From Takakia lepidozioides (taxonomy: Eukaryota; Streptophyta; Takakiopsida; Takakiales; Takakiaceae): a DNA stretch of 64,000 nucleotides. Position 1 is the stretch's first letter. Each line of letters starts with the position of its first letter. Under the pieces are notes generated by a model. That model was not told where the DNA came from. It saw only the letters and a program-made list of their open reading frames with translations, and did no database searches. Shown in pieces: positions 1 through 11,000 of the stretch. The translations under genes and the position numbers were made by a program. Where the stretch lies: contig CM060732.1 of the NCBI GenBank assembly GCA_030704615.1, positions 28,563,053 to 28,627,052 on the forward strand. Reading direction: 5' to 3'.

Positions 1-470
1 TTTTATTTGAAAATCGGCCACTCAGTGCCACTATGCCATGTTCAAATCACCCTTATTGGAAGCTAAAATAGTGTGCGGCAACGCACACTGTTTGAGCCCC
101 CTTTTTTGCTTGTTTTTTGATGTGAAATTCGGGCTTGTGAGGGTCACTCTGGTAGGTTGAATCCAACCCTTATTCGAAGCTCAAACAGTGTGCGGCAACG
201 CACACTGTTTTGAGCCCCCTCTCTGTTTGTTTTTTGATGTGAAATTGGGCCAAACAGGGCCAGTATGCATGCTCAATACACCCATAGTTGGAAGCACGAA
301 CATTGTGCGGCAACGCACACTGTTGGTGCACCCTTCTTGGCCCCCTCTCTGCCTGTGTTTTGATGTGGTAATGTGCCACATAGGGCCAAATGTCATGTTT
401 AAAACACCCCTATTTGGAAGCTGAAACAGTGTGCGGCAACGCACACTGTTTTCGGCCACCACACTGCTTG
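1..470. repeat. Tandem ~115-126 bp repeat with a conserved hairpin
   Basis: Four full units begin at the conserved GAAGC at about 59, 176, 291 and 417, so the period is 117, 115 and 126 bp; a partial unit precedes them. Each unit holds the inverted repeat GTGTGCGGCAACGCACAC (71-88 in the first), whose GTGTGCG and CGCACAC arms flank a short GCAA centre. In units 2 and 4 the arms extend to AACAGTGTGCG/CGCACACTGTT. Between hairpins the units share TTTTTTGATGTGAAATT and CATGCTCAA-like stretches. The array ends about 100 bp before the start codon at 579. The open frames through it are by-products of the repetition. Nature unknown: a satellite, or the subterminal region of a transposon. Confidence 0.85.
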
Positions 471-578
471 TTTTTTGATGAGAGATTGGGGCACACAGGC
501 CTGTCTGCCATGCTCAAAACACCATCGTTTCTTGCCTCTCTCTTATATCAATTTGAATGAACAACCTTACAGGAGAAG

Positions 579-3500
579 ATGCAAAGGGTGGCGGATGAGA
601 ACCCTTCGGGGCAGGGGAAGGAGATCATTGTTGATGTGGACGATGAGTTCTATGAAAGCAAAGCCGCTGAGATGCTGGGTAGTCAGAAGGTAAACTCTCA
701 GCTTGTGGTGCAAAGTATGCTTGCCCCGGGTGGGAGGTTGAAGATTCCCCTGTGTAGGTTTGTTTCCACGCCCGTCGTTCGTCCACCCCTCATCAAGGAC
801 ATCCTGAAGCTGGAGGCCGAGTTTGTTGCTGGGTATTTGGATGGATCCGCAGTCTTTTACGTTTCTACTAGGGATTCCAGAGGCAATGAGCTCCTTGTGG
901 ATGAGTCAATCGTGGACTCCTGGGATCCCATTTGGAGACAGGTGAACGAATCCTTCGAACTTCTTCTCTCCAGGAAACCTTCAGCCCAGGCATTATCAGG
1001 GAAGATGTTTCACGTATGGGATGACAACCACCGGTTGCTTGCATGGATGGCTGTCATTGGGAGGCTGCACTCACAGGAGGAAGAGTGGCATTACTCTGTT
1101 CGATCGATGGTGCTGGATTGTGATGGGAACATGATGGGTCTTCTGACGGCAATGAATGATGTGAACAAGTTGGTTTATCATTGTACATGTTCCAGTTGTG
1201 GTTCCGTGGTTCTTTTGTTCCAGTCCTCTGTTGACGGTTCTTCAATTTCATTCTGACTTTCACACATCATTCTGCAGAGGGACGGAGACATCGAATGTCA
1301 AAACGAGTCTGGTAGATACAAATGATCGGGTAGATGCCCTTGACCAACTTCAAGACCATCCTTTCAGTAGAGACGTACAAGAAGTGTGAAAGCTCGAAGA
1401 CATCAGAAACGTGGTACTTGTTGACCCGTGAGGCTTTCATGGAGTATATGTACGCCGTGAGATACATCTTCCATCATCTGGCCTTTCGATATTCCTGCTT
1501 CCACATGTTTGTTTCTGTTTGTTTCCCTTGCCCTTGGGTTGATGCAACTCTCGTGCATTCCCTTACAACAAGACATTGCAGATGCAGGAGAGCGTGACAA
1601 ACTGGAATACTACAGTTCTACCTCTGAGGAGAGAAGGACAGCAAAGGGGGTTGAGAGTCACATCCAGAAAGAGATGACCGCCACAAGAAGAACTATTATT
1701 AGTGCTTTTGTTAAGCAATTGAGAATTGCCGACCCATCATTCGGACCGCAGTTTCTTCAAAGGTGAAAAACCATTACAACAAGCCAGGCAAGCCGGAGAT
1801 GGCCCAGGAGAAGTTACACAGGTTGTCTACCGCCGTTGTGTCTTCAGAACAGAAGGTGAAGTGGCTACAGATATGGAACTCCAATCCCACTGTTAGGGAT
1901 ACCCACATGTTCCCCAGGCTGAAGAAAGAGAAGAAGACCCAGCGTGTCATTCCTATCAGTGACAATGCACTGGACACATGGCTTCACAAGGCCACTTAAT
2001 GGAGCCAGGTATGATGTCCTTTGCTGTGTCACTTTCTTTTCGTTTTTTCTGTCATTCTCTTTCCATGTTACATTGGCTGTGATTGTTTTTGGGTTCATTC
2101 TTGCATTTGAATTGTTTTGCAGTTGGAGGAAAGGACCCGGTCGGTTCTACATACGTAGCTGGCTGACTATGGGATCACCATGATAGCACCGAAGATCTCC
2201 TTCCAAGTATACATGAGGAAATGGAGAGCCACAGTGAGGCAATCTTGTTTATTCAGAGAGTTCAGCAAGGAGGGTGGCATCAGTTGAACAAATGAGCTTG
2301 ACCAGCAAGAGAAAGGAGATGAAGCCTGGAAACGATGCCTTTACAAGTGCGAAATGGATTGTGCTTGTTTATTTTGCAAAGACACACTCTCCTCCATCCA
2401 ACCTGTTTTAGGCTGGCTCATATGAGTTTGCGGTGCCGCACACTCATTTATTCTATCCGTGTGTAGTAACACCAACGTGCACACCCTGGGCCCTTCAGGC
2501 TATTTTGTGTGCGGTGGTTGTAGTGTACTGTGCCGCATACTCTTTTAGGAGGTCTTCGTGATGTGGTGGAAAAGCTGGGAGACAATAATTGCATTGTATA
2601 ATGAGGCTGTCTCTGTTCCTGTAGGTACATAAAGTATGTTCTCATGGCAGAGAACTGCTTGGACAAACATCCTGATTTCGTGGACTTTTGGCTTGTCCCT
2701 GCTGGCAACCAGACCATGTTTACTACGGGGATCTTGCATGACTGGGGCCCAGACCATCTTTCTGCTTGTGGTTGGTATTTGGATTGCCCTACTTCTGAGA
2801 CCCCAGCTCAGGAGGTGTCTTTGAGGAGAGAGAATGAGCGTATAGCAGCTACCGCCGCAGCAGCCGACCTCAACATTCATGATAGAAATTTGAGGACTCT
2901 TGCAGAGAAGGAGCCTCCCGCTCAGGATACCTCGGGTAGAGGTAGAAAGGCAAAAGGAAAGGATGTTGCTGGTGGTGTGGGGAAAGGAAGGGGTAGGGGG
3001 AAGGGGGCACAAGGGCAGGTGGGTGGGCAGGGAAGTGTTACAGATACTGGCCCTGCGGTGGATGTCCTGCAAACTCCACTGCATGGTAGGGGATCCGGGA
3101 GAAAGAACAAGGGGGTGGTTGATCCCAAGGACCCGTACCATGCAGTGGAGCATCCCACGAGGGTCATTCGCCCTACCAGGTTGGAGATGGCCAACGTCGG
3201 GTTCTTTGCCATGATGAAGTCCAAGAAATCTGATTACAAGGGCGAGCCATCACCAGTGTGGGAGAGGATTGTGGAGTTCCTCGGCACGGTACATGTTGTT
3301 TTTTGCTTCTTGTCTGTTGTGGGCATGGATCGTTTCAATCCTCTTGAGCATTCCATTGCATGCTTGTTTGCAGGCTAAAATGACCAAATCCTGGGTGAAC
3401 GGGAAGAAGAAGCCATATGCAGCCGAATTCATCATCTTGGACATCCCTGATGGGTTGCCAGTTCCGGATGTCCCTCCATCGGGTGCTTGTCCAGGTTGGA

Positions 3501-4818
3501 ATGCTTTTAATGAGTGCTACTGGTGGTGGGTTTTCTCCTTTTGCAATTTTTTTTTCTGTCCGATGCAGGTGTTTTGGTGCTCATCCAGTCCATCGACCTT
3601 CGCTGTCGCCGTGCACTTGCCAGCTATTTGAAAGCCTGCGGTATGAGGGTCGTGAAGACATGGAATTGTGTGAACAACATGTACTTGACGAAGGGGGATC
3701 GTCTGGGAGAGATGGTAAATCTGCTTTCTTATTCCTCTTCTTAGTGGTTCTCGGATGGAGTTGCATAAGTCGCTCAAATGAATATGTAGGGGCCTGGTTT
3801 TCAAGCTTCTTAGTTCCTTGTGGATGTCCTGTTCACAGACTCGTTTGTTTGAAGTTGTTTGTCTCGTCCGAGTGCATCCACCTACGACTCCAGCCGTCAT
3901 TAGGGAGTTCGCCATCACTCATGGGGGCAAGTTCATAGACAAGAGGACAGATCCTCCCACGGATGACATGCACCACAACTACGTGGACAACAACGTGTGC
4001 TTGCGAAGGGGGAATGGGGTCCCTTGGAGAGGGGCCAGGGAGAGGAGCCCGGCTTTCATTCAAACAATTGTGGAGTGCTGCACCTACACAGACGCCAGAG
4101 TTCTGGATTTGTCAATGGGCACATGTTCATCTCTTCAACATTCACATTTCATGAGGTTTGTTTGAGCTTGCACTTTCAGCACTTCCCACCGTTCCAAATG
4201 TGTATTCAATGTCTGTTTCCTTCATTCTATTCCACTGCAGGTGCTTTGTACCATGCTTGCAAGGCCAGTGCGCGACATCTCTTTGGGATTGAAGGGGATG
4301 TTGAGATTTACAAGAACCTCCTGATGGGTTTGGGTGGACACACTTCTCAAGTCCTTCCGAAGCCCCTTCCCGGTGATATTGATACAGGGGAGACTTCCGA
4401 CAAGGAGCTGAACTCTAACTTTGCCTGTGAGTAAGTTCAACCTGTGGATGTTTGCATTGTTGTTTCAATACCCAGAATCACTGTTCTTAAGGCAAAGTGC
4501 ACATGAGAGACATCCTCTTCGTTGGACTTGTGCATTGCATCATTGTGTTCAAAATGGGTTTTTGTCGACTTGTGCAGGAGTCCGCGTGCTTCCACTGACC
4601 CTCCAGGGCTATCACACATTTTTGGACTTATTTCAAGTCCTCCTCAGTCTTACGTGCTACCTGTCAATGCGGAGGCACTCGCAGCAAGCATGTCCGTTCA
4701 TGACACTCGCAGTCCAAACATTGACGGCCGTGGTAAAAGACGTGGTGTTGGGGCCGGAATCTTTGTGGATGACATAGCACAGGAGGTCGATACTGATTCT
4801 GATGACTGTGACACTTGA
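579..4818 (+). pseudogene. Decayed multi-exon ParB-like / beta-class DNA methyltransferase gene
   Basis: Exon 1 (579-1168, 197 codons) ends in a ParB/sulfiredoxin-like motif, FHVWDDNHRLLAW (residues 145-157; compare GxHRxxA). Exon 2 starts at 1278. From 2625 six exons join in perfect phase: 2625-3288, 3374-3494, 3569-3714, 3839-4124, 4241-4430 (donor GTAAGT) and 4578-4818, giving 548 codons. This part carries a motif IV-like FIILDIPDG (3428-3454), then RSPAFIQTIVE, then the AdoMet-binding VLDLSMGTC...ACKASARHLFGIEGD (from 4100, split by an intron). That order, catalytic motif before the AdoMet motif, is the layout of prokaryotic N4/N6 DNA methyltransferases, which often carry an N-terminal ParB domain. 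Decay is confined to the middle: a frameshift plus TAG at about 1327-1333, a frameshift near 1762, TAA at 1997, TAG at about 2154 and TGA near 2285. Motif IV reads D-I-P-D instead of DPPY, and the GTG of the AdoMet motif is GTC. The methyltransferase call is fairly firm, the ParB call less so; loss of function is inferred. Confidence 0.68.
2424..2560. repeat. Hairpins related to the 1-470 repeat, inside the methyltransferase pseudogene
   Basis: The stretch holds TTTGCGGTGCCGCACA (near 2428), a TGCGG/CCGCA palindrome, and further on GTGTGCGGTGG...GTGCCGCA (2507-2550). These share the TGTGCGG/CCGCACA core with the hairpins of the array at 1-470. It lies between coding-like sequence ending near 2420 and the exon beginning at 2625. 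It is either an intronic insertion of the same repeat family or a decayed transposon end. Confidence 0.5.
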
Positions 4819-5559
4819 TATGAAGTTTTCTTGTGCTTTTATCCGGGGCCAATTTTGAAATGGGATGGTTGTGTGTCCTTGTTGTCCTCTTTGCAACGTG
4901 TGCGTGGGATTTAAATTCATGGGAACAAACTATCGTTGGAGATGGGGGTTGCATGGACTGCCCGGATTGTTCCTTCAATCTATTTAGTGTTTTGCGGAGC
5001 TCACAGGCTTGTGTGCATTGCAAAAACAAACAAACGTCTTTGGTTCGGGTAGAGCATTCTCCCATCATTTGCTCGTTGGTCTCCAAACCATTCCTGCTAG
5101 AAGAATGCTTGGTAAATCCATCATGTTAACGTCCACGTGATCAAAGAGCGTTCAGGCATTCTCAATTCTGGTAAGCATCCATGATGCTCCCGCACATACT
5201 TGGCATGTTCGCAAGGGTGGTGAGTAAGAAAAGATTTCGCAGGGATCCGCTTTGGATGATGTGAGTGTGCACCTGCTCACGACGTAGCTACATTCCAATG
5301 CAGGGGCTTGGTATGTTGATAACGTCTAAATGGATGCAATGGATAGAAATGATGGATACAATGGATGTAACACATCCAGTCTGCATTCCCTGGAAATGGC
5401 TGATCAACCCGCGATAATAGGTGACACCCGCGGAAATAGGCCCTGTATGCATGCTGACGTGGCGTGAGCCTGTGCTGGGCTCACGGTTTCCTGGGCTCAC
5501 AGGCTCACGCCTCCGGGCTCACGTAATAGCACCCCCTCAGCGTAGGGCCCATTCTCTAC
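4819..5559. other. Intergenic; no gene recognised
   Basis: No coding block with recognisable content on either strand. The only local structure is a cluster of GGGCTCAC/GTGAGCC words in both orientations at about 5464-5522, which could fold back on itself. Confidence 0.6.
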
Positions 5560-6799
5560 TTGTCTGTGAGGTTGATTCCGAAAGTGTGGCCCAAGAGAGT
5601 TGTGGGTTCACCCTCCTTCAGCCAGAACAATCCAGAGTCATTTCCCCATGTGGGTACCAAGCCTATGGTGAATTTGGATATATCCCCAACCAGAAGGGCT
5701 TTGGTTTTAGACCAATTCACTCTGAAGCCGGAAACCTTGCAAAATTGCCCTAGTGTTTCTTCTGCAGCCTGAAGTGTAGATGGAAGAGTGTTGCAGTAGG
5801 ATCATGACCCAATTACGGAATGTCTGGGGCATCCCTACCTTAGCCAGAATGTCAAGAAGAAAGCCCCAATCTACTTTATCGAATGCCTTTTCAAAATCCA
5901 ATAACCAGAGTGCCAGAGCCTGTCCTGATGCAGTTGCAAAGTAAGCTGCCTCATGAGCTAGCAGTACATTATCCAATATGTATCTCCCCTTAATGAAACC
6001 TATCTGACCCGTTCTAATCAGTGCGGGAAGGAGAGGCTGCAGACGGAGAGCCAGAGCCTTGGCAATTATTTTGTAGGCCACATTCAAAAGAGTGATTGGT
6101 CTATAGTTGTTAATGTCTGCCCTGTCTCCCATTTTGAACAAGAGAGTTATTACCCCTTGGGCCATAGAGGAAGGCATGATCCCGTCAGATTTAATCCTAT
6201 TGGCCATAGAGCAGAAGTCCTGGGAGATGTGAGGCCATATTGCCTTGTAGAACTCCACTGGCATGCCATCAATACCTGGGGCCTTTTTGTTATTCATTTT
6301 GTCTAAGGCCTTCCCGAGCTCAAGAAGAGTGAAATCAGCTTCTAGATCCTGAGACAGATGAGGCTGAAGTTTACGGGGCACAGCCGAGAGCACTTCATCC
6401 AAATAATCACGATGCTGGGGTTCCTTCGGATCCGCTTGGAAGAGTTTGGCAAAGTGGTTTGAACGCTGCCTCACTCATAATCTTAGGGTCGGAGGATTTA
6501 GTGCCTTGGTTATCCAAGTAGAGCTCATGAACCCTCTGGAGAGACCTTTTAAGTTTGACTTTCTCGAAGAAGTATTTAGACATTTTTTCACCTTTTGCTG
6601 ACCAGTTGATGCTTGCTTGCATACGCATTTTTTGCTCTTGCTTGAGCTGGAACATGTCTAGGTTTTGGCGGGCTTCCAGGTAGGTTTGGAAGGTATGGTC
6701 ATCGCATGTGTTGTTTTCTATTTGTTTCTGACATACATTCAGGCATTTTTTGAGGGCCAGAACACGTTCCTTCTGGGTAGCAGATATATCTCTACTCAT
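5560..6799 (-). mobile_element. Truncated LINE (non-LTR retrotransposon) reverse-transcriptase fragment
   Basis: Reading leftwards, 6799-6407 encodes the linker before the RT domain (ASINWSAKGEKMSKYFFEK), and 6474-5707 the RT core: NNKKAPGIDGMPVEFYKAIW, LLFKMGDRADINNYRPITLL, GQIGFIKGRYILDNVLLAHE and LLDFEKAFDKVDW. The frame shifts between the two blocks near 6465. At about 5790 the RT passes directly from the NWVMILLQ region to the later LQAAEETLGQFCKVSG region in another frame, and continues to about 5560. The stretch that should hold the catalytic FADD box is absent, so there is an internal deletion. The endonuclease domain and the 3' end are also missing. A dead, truncated L1-type copy. 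Confidence 0.9.
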
Positions 6800-7087
6800 G
6801 TCTTGGCTTGCCTTACATGCTACTCACAATATTTTATTGCATATCTCATAATATAAAAATTCTAAGTAATACGAATAAACTAGAACACTATAGATTATAC
6901 GTCCACATATTAGATCTAGTTGTTCTTTAAATATCATCAAATTATTACGTTATAGTCCAACATTCTTAAAGACAAGGTCTCATCATATTTGAATTATGCA
7001 AATGACCCTAAACCCTCTACATATATATATCAGAAATTAGGTTGTGCCAATCTGAACTAAGTTGTGCCAACAACCTGGCGCTGCCTC
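6800..7087. other. A+T-rich spacer
   Basis: A+T-rich sequence between the LINE fragment and the 18-bp minisatellite. It has a short TATATATATA run at 7021-7030. No coding, RNA or repeat structure is seen otherwise. Confidence 0.6.
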
Positions 7088-7267
7088 CCTTAGTGGCGCC
7101 ACTAACCTTGTTGGCGCCACCTCCCTTAGTGATGCCACCACCATTGTTTGTGCCCCGTGCCTTAGTGGCGCCATGAACCTTGTTGGCGCTGCCTGCCTTA
7201 TTGGCGCCACGAACCTTAATGGCGCCACCTGCCTTAGTGGCGCCACCTACGTTGTTGACGCCCATGT
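7088..7267. repeat. 18-bp minisatellite, about ten imperfect copies
   Basis: Units of consensus CCTTAGTGGCGCCACNAA start at 7088, 7106, 7124, 7142, 7160, 7178, 7196, 7214, 7232 and 7250. Many contain the palindrome TGGCGCCA. Because 18 is a multiple of three, long open frames encoding hexapeptide repeats run through on both strands; nothing suggests they are genes. Confidence 0.9.
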
Positions 7268-7515
7268 TGTCAACAAGTGGTGTGAACAACTAAGTTGATT
7301 TGTTGAGGGATGTGGTCATACGGTATTCCTTCGTATACCAAATGCCCGACAAATCAAAGATGAAAGCATCTAAGCATAAATTCGAAGGATCTAAGAATCT
7401 ATTAGAGAATATTCGCTGAACAAGTGGGATGAAGACATGGGCATTTGGTATTCCAACGCATACTGTTTGCCCACAAAATCAACCCTGGACAAATCATCTA
7501 CAACCACTAGTGGTT

Positions 7516-7599
7516 GATTTGTCGAGGGTCCTAGATGATTTGTCGATGGTTGTAGATGATTTGTTGAGGTTCGTAGATGATTTGTCGAGGGTTGTAGAT
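7516..7599. repeat. 21-bp minisatellite, four copies plus a degenerate fifth
   Basis: Units of consensus GATTTGTCGAGGGTTGTAGAT start at 7516, 7537, 7558 and 7579, followed by a degraded copy. On the minus strand a 131-codon open frame (7786-7391) encodes the array as QPSTNHL-like heptapeptides. That frame has no recognisable domain and is not called as a gene. Confidence 0.85.
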
Positions 7600-7960
7600 G
7601 ATAGTAAAATTGTCGAGCATTTGGTATTCCATAGGCTCTTTCGAAAGTGTTTGATGGCGTCAAACACATACTGTTTTTGAGCTCTGCACTACCATATATT
7701 GCGTACATTTCTTTCCCCTCTTCCATATCATGCGTCATGACATTATGACTACAAAACTTTAAATGCGGTTGTCTGTACTCCTTCAAGCAATATCATAATA
7801 GTAGATATCTTTGGAGGGTTTCATCATACCACCCCCTTGAGACAAACTCCTAGATGTCCTATGTCTTTGGTCGATTTTATTTTTCCAACGACTTGGGTAC
7901 ATAAAATTAGCCAGAAAATTTATAATGTTTGTGACGTTCAAATTTAGGGTACAACGCCCA

Positions 7961-8081
7961 AAACCCTATTCTTGCTAGGGTTTAGAGTTTTTGTATTTGT
8001 CCCTCTCTTTCTCTCTCTCTCCCTTTCCCTTTCAACTTTTGCTTTGGCCCAGAGAGGAGAGTAGATTCAAGGGTCGGGACG
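7961..8081 (+). promoter_or_regulatory. Telo-box and site II motifs upstream of GRWD1
   Basis: AAACCCTA (7961-7968) and the reverse-orientation TAGGGTTTAG (7976-7985) are telo-box motifs. GGCCCA (8046-8051) is a site II element read on the minus strand (TGGGCC). In flowering plants this pair marks promoters of ribosomal-protein and ribosome-biogenesis genes, which fits the gene that starts at 8082. A CT-rich tract (about 8000-8035) between them may be 5' UTR. The transcription start is not known, so some of these sites may be transcribed. Confidence 0.6.
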
Positions 8082-11000
8082 ATGGCGCGGAATCCCAAGA
8101 AGAAGAAGGCGAAAGAATCCAAGGTAGTTGCCGAAACGAGCCGAGCGCCGACAACCCTCCAGCCCACCAAGGTACGTGGAGAGGGGTGTACTGATTGACC
8201 ATCAGTCACCAGCTTATCCCAAAATTGCAGGATACAGCTGATGACTGTCCAGTAGCAAAGTAGCGAGTGTTGGGAGCACCCTTCCCTGGCTACTCGTCAG
8301 CTTCATTCCAACCCTGCAACAAGTGGTAAGAGGGGACTAACAAGTGGGTCCATGACGAGCAGGTGTGGCAGCCAGGTGTGGATGGGATGGAGGATGGTGA
8401 GCAGCTGCAATTTGACCCAACTGCATATAATTGCTTGCATGCATTCCACCTCGGTTGGCCTTGTCTCAGGTACGCATCTGCTTCCTCAGGTATGCATTTC
8501 ATTTCTGAAAAAAGAAGCTATGTGTGCATGACAATCAGTCCCTGTCAGTGCATATGCATTCATGGGTCTACGTACATCTCGTGGTGACAAGTCTATTGCT
8601 TCCTTATTCTATGTGAGTATATTTCTTAGTGACTCTCTGTCTAGCAAGGCAGAAGGAGGAAATCTCTCCTCCTGGACTATTTTGGTCAGATTTGACGCAG
8701 TAGTTCTACTAGTGAAGTGGTTGAATAATTCAGAGGAATTCAAGAGCTCACGTTATATCAGTTCAATTCTGCAAACTCGGTTTATTGTTTGATTCATGTT
8801 TACTGTCATCAAATTAAAATTGAAACCTGTAGCTCAGCAAGAGTTCAAAGGAAGGTGGATATTCTGACGGGTGCAGCTTTGACATCATGCGCGATTCCTT
8901 AGGGCTTTTGCGAAAAGATTTTCCTCACTCGCTCTTCTGTGTAGCAGGCACTCAGGTTTACACACCTGCCTTTGAAATAGTAAAACCCTCCAATTACGAG
9001 TATGGATATACTGTAGAATGCTAGCAGCAGTTGCGAGTTGCTTGTGTGTAATTGGTAGCACCTTATCTCTGCCAAAAGTGGCATTCGAAAAAAAATCCAC
9101 CTTATGCCTCTGCAGTTTCTGGATACTGCCTCTAGTCGGTACCTCTTGCAGAATAGTCTCTGGTAGTCACCAACTGCTTTTGTTGACAATGCAACCTTGG
9201 GGAATTATCCGCCTTGGAGCCTTCAGAGGTATTTTCCTTGTCTATTCCCACTCTTGTAGATACTGGAAGGTGCACTTCACTAGTTGACAGGCTGCCACTG
9301 GCATGCTCTCTGTCAGAGTTCCTGAGTAGAGAGCCAGTAATTTGAGACTGTAGTACCAGGTAGTAGGAGATATGTGAAATGAAAAAATTCAATTTCTGGA
9401 TTTTTAGGCGGATATGCCTGGGAGCAATGCATTGGCGGTGGTACGATTGTCAAACATATCCGGCCAACGGCGCAAGCTCAGGTCTGAGGACATGGAGGAA
9501 AATGAGAGTGAGAGTGAGAGCGAAAGCAGTAGTGAGGACGAAGATGACATGGATGCCCAACCTGACCTTCCAGCTCAGTCAAAACAACCTTCTCTGCAGG
9601 TCTGTTTCCAAAAGAGACTCACTTTTCAGCACTTCGATTTGAAATTTCAACTAGCGAGTCCACTCAATACCTTCCAACAAGGATTACTTCTACAGTTTGC
9701 TTTCTCAGGACAAGTTTCAGGTCCTACTTCATAATTCTCATGCTAAAGTATACATACTTACCATGTTGATTAGCCTTGCCTGAGTTTTCCTGCTACTTCC
9801 GCAAAAAGTGGCACAAACTCGGCAGATTTGGACCATGGTATGCCGATGAATTTGAGCATAATTTTCTGATTAACCCACTGTCCCGAGCTGATGAAGTCAG
9901 TGGGGAGTGGTCACTCACTTGTCACTTGGGACTGGTCGCTGCCTCAGATAGTGGAGTTGATGGTCCAAGACTCTGTGACTGACAGCGCAATGTTCCAACT
10001 GCTCTGTGTGTTGTGCTTGTTGAGGCTTTAACTTGGACTGGTGCAACATCTGTTTGCTTATATTGACTGTATGTAAATAGATGACTGCTCCAGGGGGGAA
10101 TTAAGCTGGAAGTTGTCTTTGCCTACCATCTGTCATGCTTACGATCCGTCATTTGACATATTGTAGGCAAGTGGTCAGGCAATCTGGACACACTGTAGGT
10201 ACTCCTGGCTTCACCACTTTTAAGGAAGTGTCCGCATCCATCATTTATGTGTCTGCAGTTGTCCCAGGTCCCTTCCCCTGCCTGATTGCCCATTGGAGCG
10301 CACTCATAGGGTGAAAGGTCATGCACTTTTCCGCAAATCATCTTTGCTCATGGTGAATCTGTGTGGTTCCTGTAGGTACGGTTAGTGGCGCATCAAGGCT
10401 GTGTGAATAGAGTGCGTGCCATGCAGCAGCAGCCCCATGTTGTAGCATCCTGGGGTGACTCTGGCTATGTCCAGGTACTGCCCTTCATTCTTCTCTTTCT
10501 CTTCAGGTCGGCCAATTTGCTAGGCTTACTATTTTTAAACACTAGTGGACTCGTATAGGAAATGTTCTTCCAGTCCAACAGAAGGGATATCTTAATCGCC
10601 ATTGCTGCAGGTTAACAATTTCAGTGGGGCACTCCTATTCACATATTTCACTTCATGATCTTAGGAACCACAAATGACATTTAATTTCAAGAATGCTTTC
10701 ATTCGGAAAACTCATATGCCAAGACAATAACATTGGTGACCAATTGAAAGAAACATCAAGGCAGAAGAGGTCAGGCAAGAACGAGAAAGCAAGAAGAGCA
10801 GCAACAAGAATGCAAGGAGCCATACAGAAGAATGCTTGAATAGGGCTGCTTTACACATTTGGCCACATTAGCACTTCTACCTTGTTGTATTTTGTCATTT
10901 ACGTGTTCTAGAACCTACCATCATGAGGTTTCTTTGCCAAGTCGGCTCCCCAAATTGTCTGTCAGTACTGTTCCACATTAATCCCTTTTACATTGCCATC

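Noticed and set aside
1-470. CRISPR-like spaced repeats with palindromes
   Set aside because: The units are long, imperfect and homologous throughout, without unique spacers, and the setting is a eukaryotic genome. It is a tandem satellite.
2900-3224. Alternative open frames on both strands over the Gly/Arg/Lys-rich part of the methyltransferase gene
   Set aside because: They are low-complexity shadows of the exon 2625-3288, whose frame joins its neighbours in phase.
4431-4437. TAA at 4435-4437 as the stop of the methyltransferase gene
   Set aside because: The bases form a perfect GTAAGT donor after GA, and the next exon (4578-4818) continues in phase with coding-like sequence.
7017-7289. 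Open frames through the 18-bp minisatellite on both strands
   Set aside because: They are open only because the repeat period is a multiple of three and lacks stop words; no start context, splice signals or domain.
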